From contig ONWR01000013.1 in NCBI GenBank assembly GCA_900321605.1, positions 1-44,008 on the forward strand: 44,008 bases of DNA, in the 5' to 3' direction. The notes below the pieces were generated by a model, which worked only from the letters and a program-made list of their open reading frames with translations, was not told the DNA's origin and searched no databases. How positions within the stretch are numbered: the first letter of the stretch is position 1; each line of letters begins with the position of its first letter. The DNA is from an uncultured Bacteroidales bacterium (GTDB lineage Bacteria > Bacteroidota > Bacteroidia > Bacteroidales > Paludibacteraceae). Made by a program: the position numbers and the translations under genes. Shown here one piece after another: positions 42,384 through 44,008 of this stretch.

Positions 42384-42447
42384 ACCGCTGCGCTAAAAGA
42401 GTAAAGACCGCTCGTTGCACTCGCTAAAAGAGTAAAGACAAAACACC
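42384..42447 (+). repeat. GACCGCTGCGCT core with AAAGAGT/AAAGACA heptamers
   Basis: GACCGCTGCGCTA, AAAGAGT, AAAGACC, then GCTCGTTGCACTCGCTA, AAAGAGT, AAAGACA, AAACACC. Two core copies in tandem; fourth locus of this dispersed family in the window. Confidence 0.88.
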
Positions 42448-42524
42448 TTCGGTCGGGTGTAACAGGCGGTTGGAACTCTAAAAGAACAAAAAGAAAAAAG
42501 AAACAAAAAAGAATAAAAAAGAAA

Positions 42525-42576
42525 GCCTGCCTGCCATATATATCTGCATAGCATAAGGCATAAATGGCAGGCAGGC
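42525..42576 (+). promoter_or_regulatory. 13-bp perfect inverted repeat just before a small gene
   Basis: GCCTGCCTGCCAT (42525-42537) pairs with ATGGCAGGCAGGC (42564-42576) around a 26-nt AT-rich loop, preceded by a long A-rich tract (42481-42524). The next ATG is 13 nt after it. May be an attenuator, terminator, operator or processed RNA. Confidence 0.6.
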
Positions 42577-42589
42577 GGGTTTCAAAATT

Positions 42590-42919
42590 ATGGATTCTTT
42601 TCAATGGATATGGCAATTACTGGCGCCGCAAGGCGAATTCTGCCGACGCATGGCGGCTTGCAGGCGGCTTTGGGATAGTTTTGACTTGGAAAAGCAAAGG
42701 GCTATCTACAGAACTATCCGTGACAAGTTGGCGGCTGGCGAGTTCGTAAGCGAAAATCCTTATTATGCCATTTATGACAACGCTTATCCGCCGCGCAAGA
42801 AACAGCAACGCGTGTTATCCTATGCCGACTACTACGCCAAATACGGCACAACGCTGGAGCGTGACGGCTGGCAAATGGCAAACCCAACCGGCAATCAAGT
42901 TATTTACGTTAAAAATTAA
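42590..42919 (+). CDS. Hypothetical small protein
   Basis: 109 residues, helical and basic (F-D-L-E-K-Q-R-A-I-Y-R-T-I-R-D-K-L-A-A-G-E-F), then N-P-Y-Y-A-I-Y-D. The tail (V-L-S-Y-A-D-Y-Y-A-K-Y-G-T-T-L-E-R-D-G-W) looks globular. I have the impression of similar small proteins on Bacteroidales mobile elements, but cannot name a family. Co-directional with the next gene, 5 nt apart. Confidence 0.6.
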   Translation: MDSFQWIWQLLAPQGEFCRRMAACRRLWDSFDLEKQRAIYRTIRDKLAAGEFVSENPYYAIYDNAYPPRKKQQRVLSYADYYAKYGTTLERDGWQMANPTGNQVIYVKN

Positions 42920-42924
42920 GAAGT

Positions 42925-43218
42925 ATGGATTATCCTTTATATGACGTACCGTGGTTGGTACGAGACCCGAATGCGTATCGGATGTCCGCAAAACGGCATC
43001 AGATAGAGGTGAGAAATCAAGCAGTGGTGGATGATTATTTTGTGGCGAGGGCAAACGGCGCTTCGGCTCGCGAAGCCCGAGAGGCGGTCGCTATCAAGCA
43101 CAACATCACAGAAAAGCGGTTTCACAATATCTTCGTTTGGTTCTACCGAGAAGCGAAAAAAAGAGGGAAATACGATTTTTGTGAAAAATTTTTCACTCCC
43201 GATGGAACACTAAAGTAG
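42925..43218 (+). CDS. Hypothetical small protein, possible HTH
   Basis: 97 residues. The segment G-A-S-A-R-E-A-R-E-A-V-A-I-K-H-N-I-T-E-K-R-F-H-N resembles a helix-turn-helix; the rest is basic and aromatic. Not recognised. It ends before a clear intrinsic terminator, so it is the end of a two-gene unit. Confidence 0.55.
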   Translation: MDYPLYDVPWLVRDPNAYRMSAKRHQIEVRNQAVVDDYFVARANGASAREAREAVAIKHNITEKRFHNIFVWFYREAKKRGKYDFCEKFFTPDGTLK

Positions 43219-43238
43219 GTTTTGATATTACCTTTGCG

Positions 43239-43271
43239 CCGGATTTCAGAAATAAGAAGTCCGGTGTTTTT
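43239..43271 (+). terminator. Intrinsic terminator after the small-gene pair
   Basis: CCGGATTTC (43239-43247) pairs with GAAGTCCGG (43256-43264), 9 bp with one G-T, loop AGAAATAA, followed by TGTTTTT. Confidence 0.75.
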
Positions 43272-43383
43272 ATAGGGACGATACGGGGACGTACGCGATG
43301 ATCGCCCTGTTTATGTCCTGCTTATATCCGTCCAATAACCATCCAAACAGCCACTCTCGCGCCACTACCGCGCCACTACCGCC

Positions 43384-43426
43384 TCCCTCTTTGTCGGGTG
43401 CTCGGCGCGTTAGAGCCGAGGTATGT
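43384..43426 (+). repeat. 43-nt repeat, copy 1
   Basis: Begins TCCCTCTTTGTCGGG and ends GCCGAGGTATGT; contains the stem CTCGGC/GCCGAG around GCGTTAGA. Only 6 nt separate it from copy 2. Confidence 0.95.
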
Positions 43427-43432
43427 ACCGCA

Positions 43433-43475
43433 TCCCTCTTTGTCGGGTGCTCGGCGCGTCAGAGCCGAGGTATGT
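43433..43475 (+). repeat. 43-nt repeat, copy 2
   Basis: Differs from copy 1 by one base (GCGTCAGA for GCGTTAGA, still compatible with the stem). It continues into TCTTTCCGTCCGCATT...GTATTAACC (43476-43512), a flank shared with copy 3 but not copy 1. Confidence 0.95.
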
Positions 43476-43532
43476 TCTTTCCGTCCGCATTCAATGCGGA
43501 CATAGTATTAACCCTTTAAACCAACCTTAACT

Positions 43533-43916
43533 ATGGCACGTTACGAACCCATTGACATGGTGAACCACTACCGTGGAAAGATCTGTTCTCATTCGGACAC
43601 CTATTTCCAGAAACGTGGTAACACTCTTTGTACCGGTCGCATCTGCAACCCGCGTGACCTTTCCAAGCACCCTCTCTCCGCTGACGAGATTGCAGTGCGT
43701 GACAAGTTCCGCCAAGCTCGCGCCGCTGTCCTCGCCCTCACCTCCGAGCAGCGCTCCGCGTACGAAACGGCTTTTGCGATCCATCTCAAATCTCCTCATC
43801 CGAAGTACCAAACCCTCGCCGGTTTCATCTTCGCTCCTCCCTCTTTGTCGGGTGCTCGGCGCGTTAGAGCCGAGGTATGTTCATTTCGTCCGCATTGGAT
43901 GCGGACATTGTATTAA
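43533..43916 (+). CDS. Hypothetical small protein, 3' end formed by the 43-nt repeat
   Basis: 127 residues. The first about 102 residues (Y-F-Q-K-R-G-N-T-L-C-T-G-R-I-C-N-P-R near 25, then A-A-V-L-A-L-T-S-E-Q-R-S-A-Y-E) look like a compact small protein; I recall vaguely similar small proteins in Bacteroidales that end soon after a G-Y-x-F-A-type phrase, comparable to A-G-F-I-F-A here. The remaining about 25 residues are translated from repeat copy 3 and its flank, so the real or ancestral end may be nearer residue 102. No function assigned. Confidence 0.6.
   Translation: MARYEPIDMVNHYRGKICSHSDTYFQKRGNTLCTGRICNPRDLSKHPLSADEIAVRDKFRQARAAVLALTSEQRSAYETAFAIHLKSPHPKYQTLAGFIFAPPSLSGARRVRAEVCSFRPHWMRTLY
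43838..43880 (+). repeat. 43-nt repeat, copy 3 (inside the last CDS)
   Basis: Identical to copy 1. Followed by TCATTTCGTCCGCATT...GTATTAACC and AACCTTAAC, matching the flank of copy 2 with a small deletion; loop bases of the GTCCGCAT stem differ while the stem is kept. Confidence 0.95.
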
Positions 43917-43950
43917 CCAACCTTAACCCCTCTCAATCGGCATAGAGGGT

Positions 43951-43974
43951 CCCCGCAAATTTTAATTTGTGGGG
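43951..43974 (+). other. Hairpin near the right edge
   Basis: CCCCGCAAAT (43951-43960) pairs with ATTTGTGGGG (43965-43974), 10 bp with one G-T, 4-nt loop. No T-run follows. The remaining bases to the window end hold no visible gene. Confidence 0.5.
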
Positions 43975-44008
43975 AGAGCGGAGGCATCGGTCGCCCCTCC
44001 ATTTAGCG

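Larger units (their letters stand above)
43272..43532 (+). other. Non-coding leader region with repeats
   Basis: No supported gene. Contains GGGACGATACGGGGACG-like repetition, two GCGCCACTACC 12-mers (43359-43382), two copies of the 43-nt repeat and a stem GTCCGCATT...AATGCGGAC (43483-43501). It ends in the start of the last gene. Confidence 0.6.

Noticed and set aside
43229-43236. TACCTTTG promoter element after the small-gene pair
   Set aside because: No TTG at the right distance and it directly precedes a terminator hairpin, so a chance match is more likely.
43298-43519. 73-codon frame across repeat copies 1 and 2
   Set aside because: Made almost wholly of the 43-nt repeats and 12-mers; no support as a gene.
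43384-43930. Integron attC sites
   Set aside because: TTAAC- and GTTAG-like cores exist, but their order and consensus do not fit R''-L''-L'-R' and no integrase is seen.

Overview
The window looks like a chromosomal segment of a Bacteroidales bacterium (Bacteroidota), probably an uncultured gut-type lineage. The evidence is four kinds of signal. Promoters have the Bacteroidota form TTG-N20-TAnnTTTG. Starts lack Shine-Dalgarno sequences. There are type IX secretion genes (porE-like and porD-like). There are lineage-typical families (Omp28-like lipoproteins, DUF6029, DUF4831, DUF1015, Wzi/RemB-like barrel). Species cannot be fixed from the sequence alone.

Layout. 1-4.5 kb: an envelope operon (DUF6029 barrel, two Omp28-like CxxC lipoproteins, a small secreted protein). 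4.5-12.7 kb: pyruvate phosphate dikinase, a purine permease, a fused FAD/Fe-S dehydrogenase and a convergent HAD phosphatase. 12.7-17.2 kb: tRNA-Pro(TGG), a beta-CASP metallo-hydrolase, then cdsA, a lipid A-type acyltransferase and a glycosyltransferase. 17.2-20.1 kb (minus strand): small membrane protein, OmpH/Skp-like protein, outer-membrane barrel. 20.5-34.5 kb (plus strand): bactofilin, DUF1015, PorE, thyA-folA, tex, ettA, a RIC/hemerythrin-LuxR fusion, tilS, aroE, DUF4831, porD. 34.5-40.4 kb: a complete type I restriction-modification operon hsdM-hsdS-hsdR. 40.4-44.0 kb: an accessory stretch of small unrecognised genes, one HNH protein and a three-copy 43-nt repeat.

Most striking signal. 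Between genes, and also in frame inside genes, there are about 25 short arrays built almost exactly on a 7-nt period (a few on 8). Each locus has its own word (TGGACAA, GTTGAGA, AATTAAA, GACATTT, GGNGAAA and others), but several words recur at distant loci. Many intergenic arrays end flush against, or exactly 3 nt before, the next start codon, and several begin inside the previous stop codon. Some are paired as left and right arms around a small GC-rich hairpin. Inside genes they encode low-complexity insertions. They resemble in principle the heptanucleotide STRR repeats of heterocystous cyanobacteria, and I know of no described system for them in Bacteroidales. All repeat counts here were made by eye; no alignment, database search or statistics were run.
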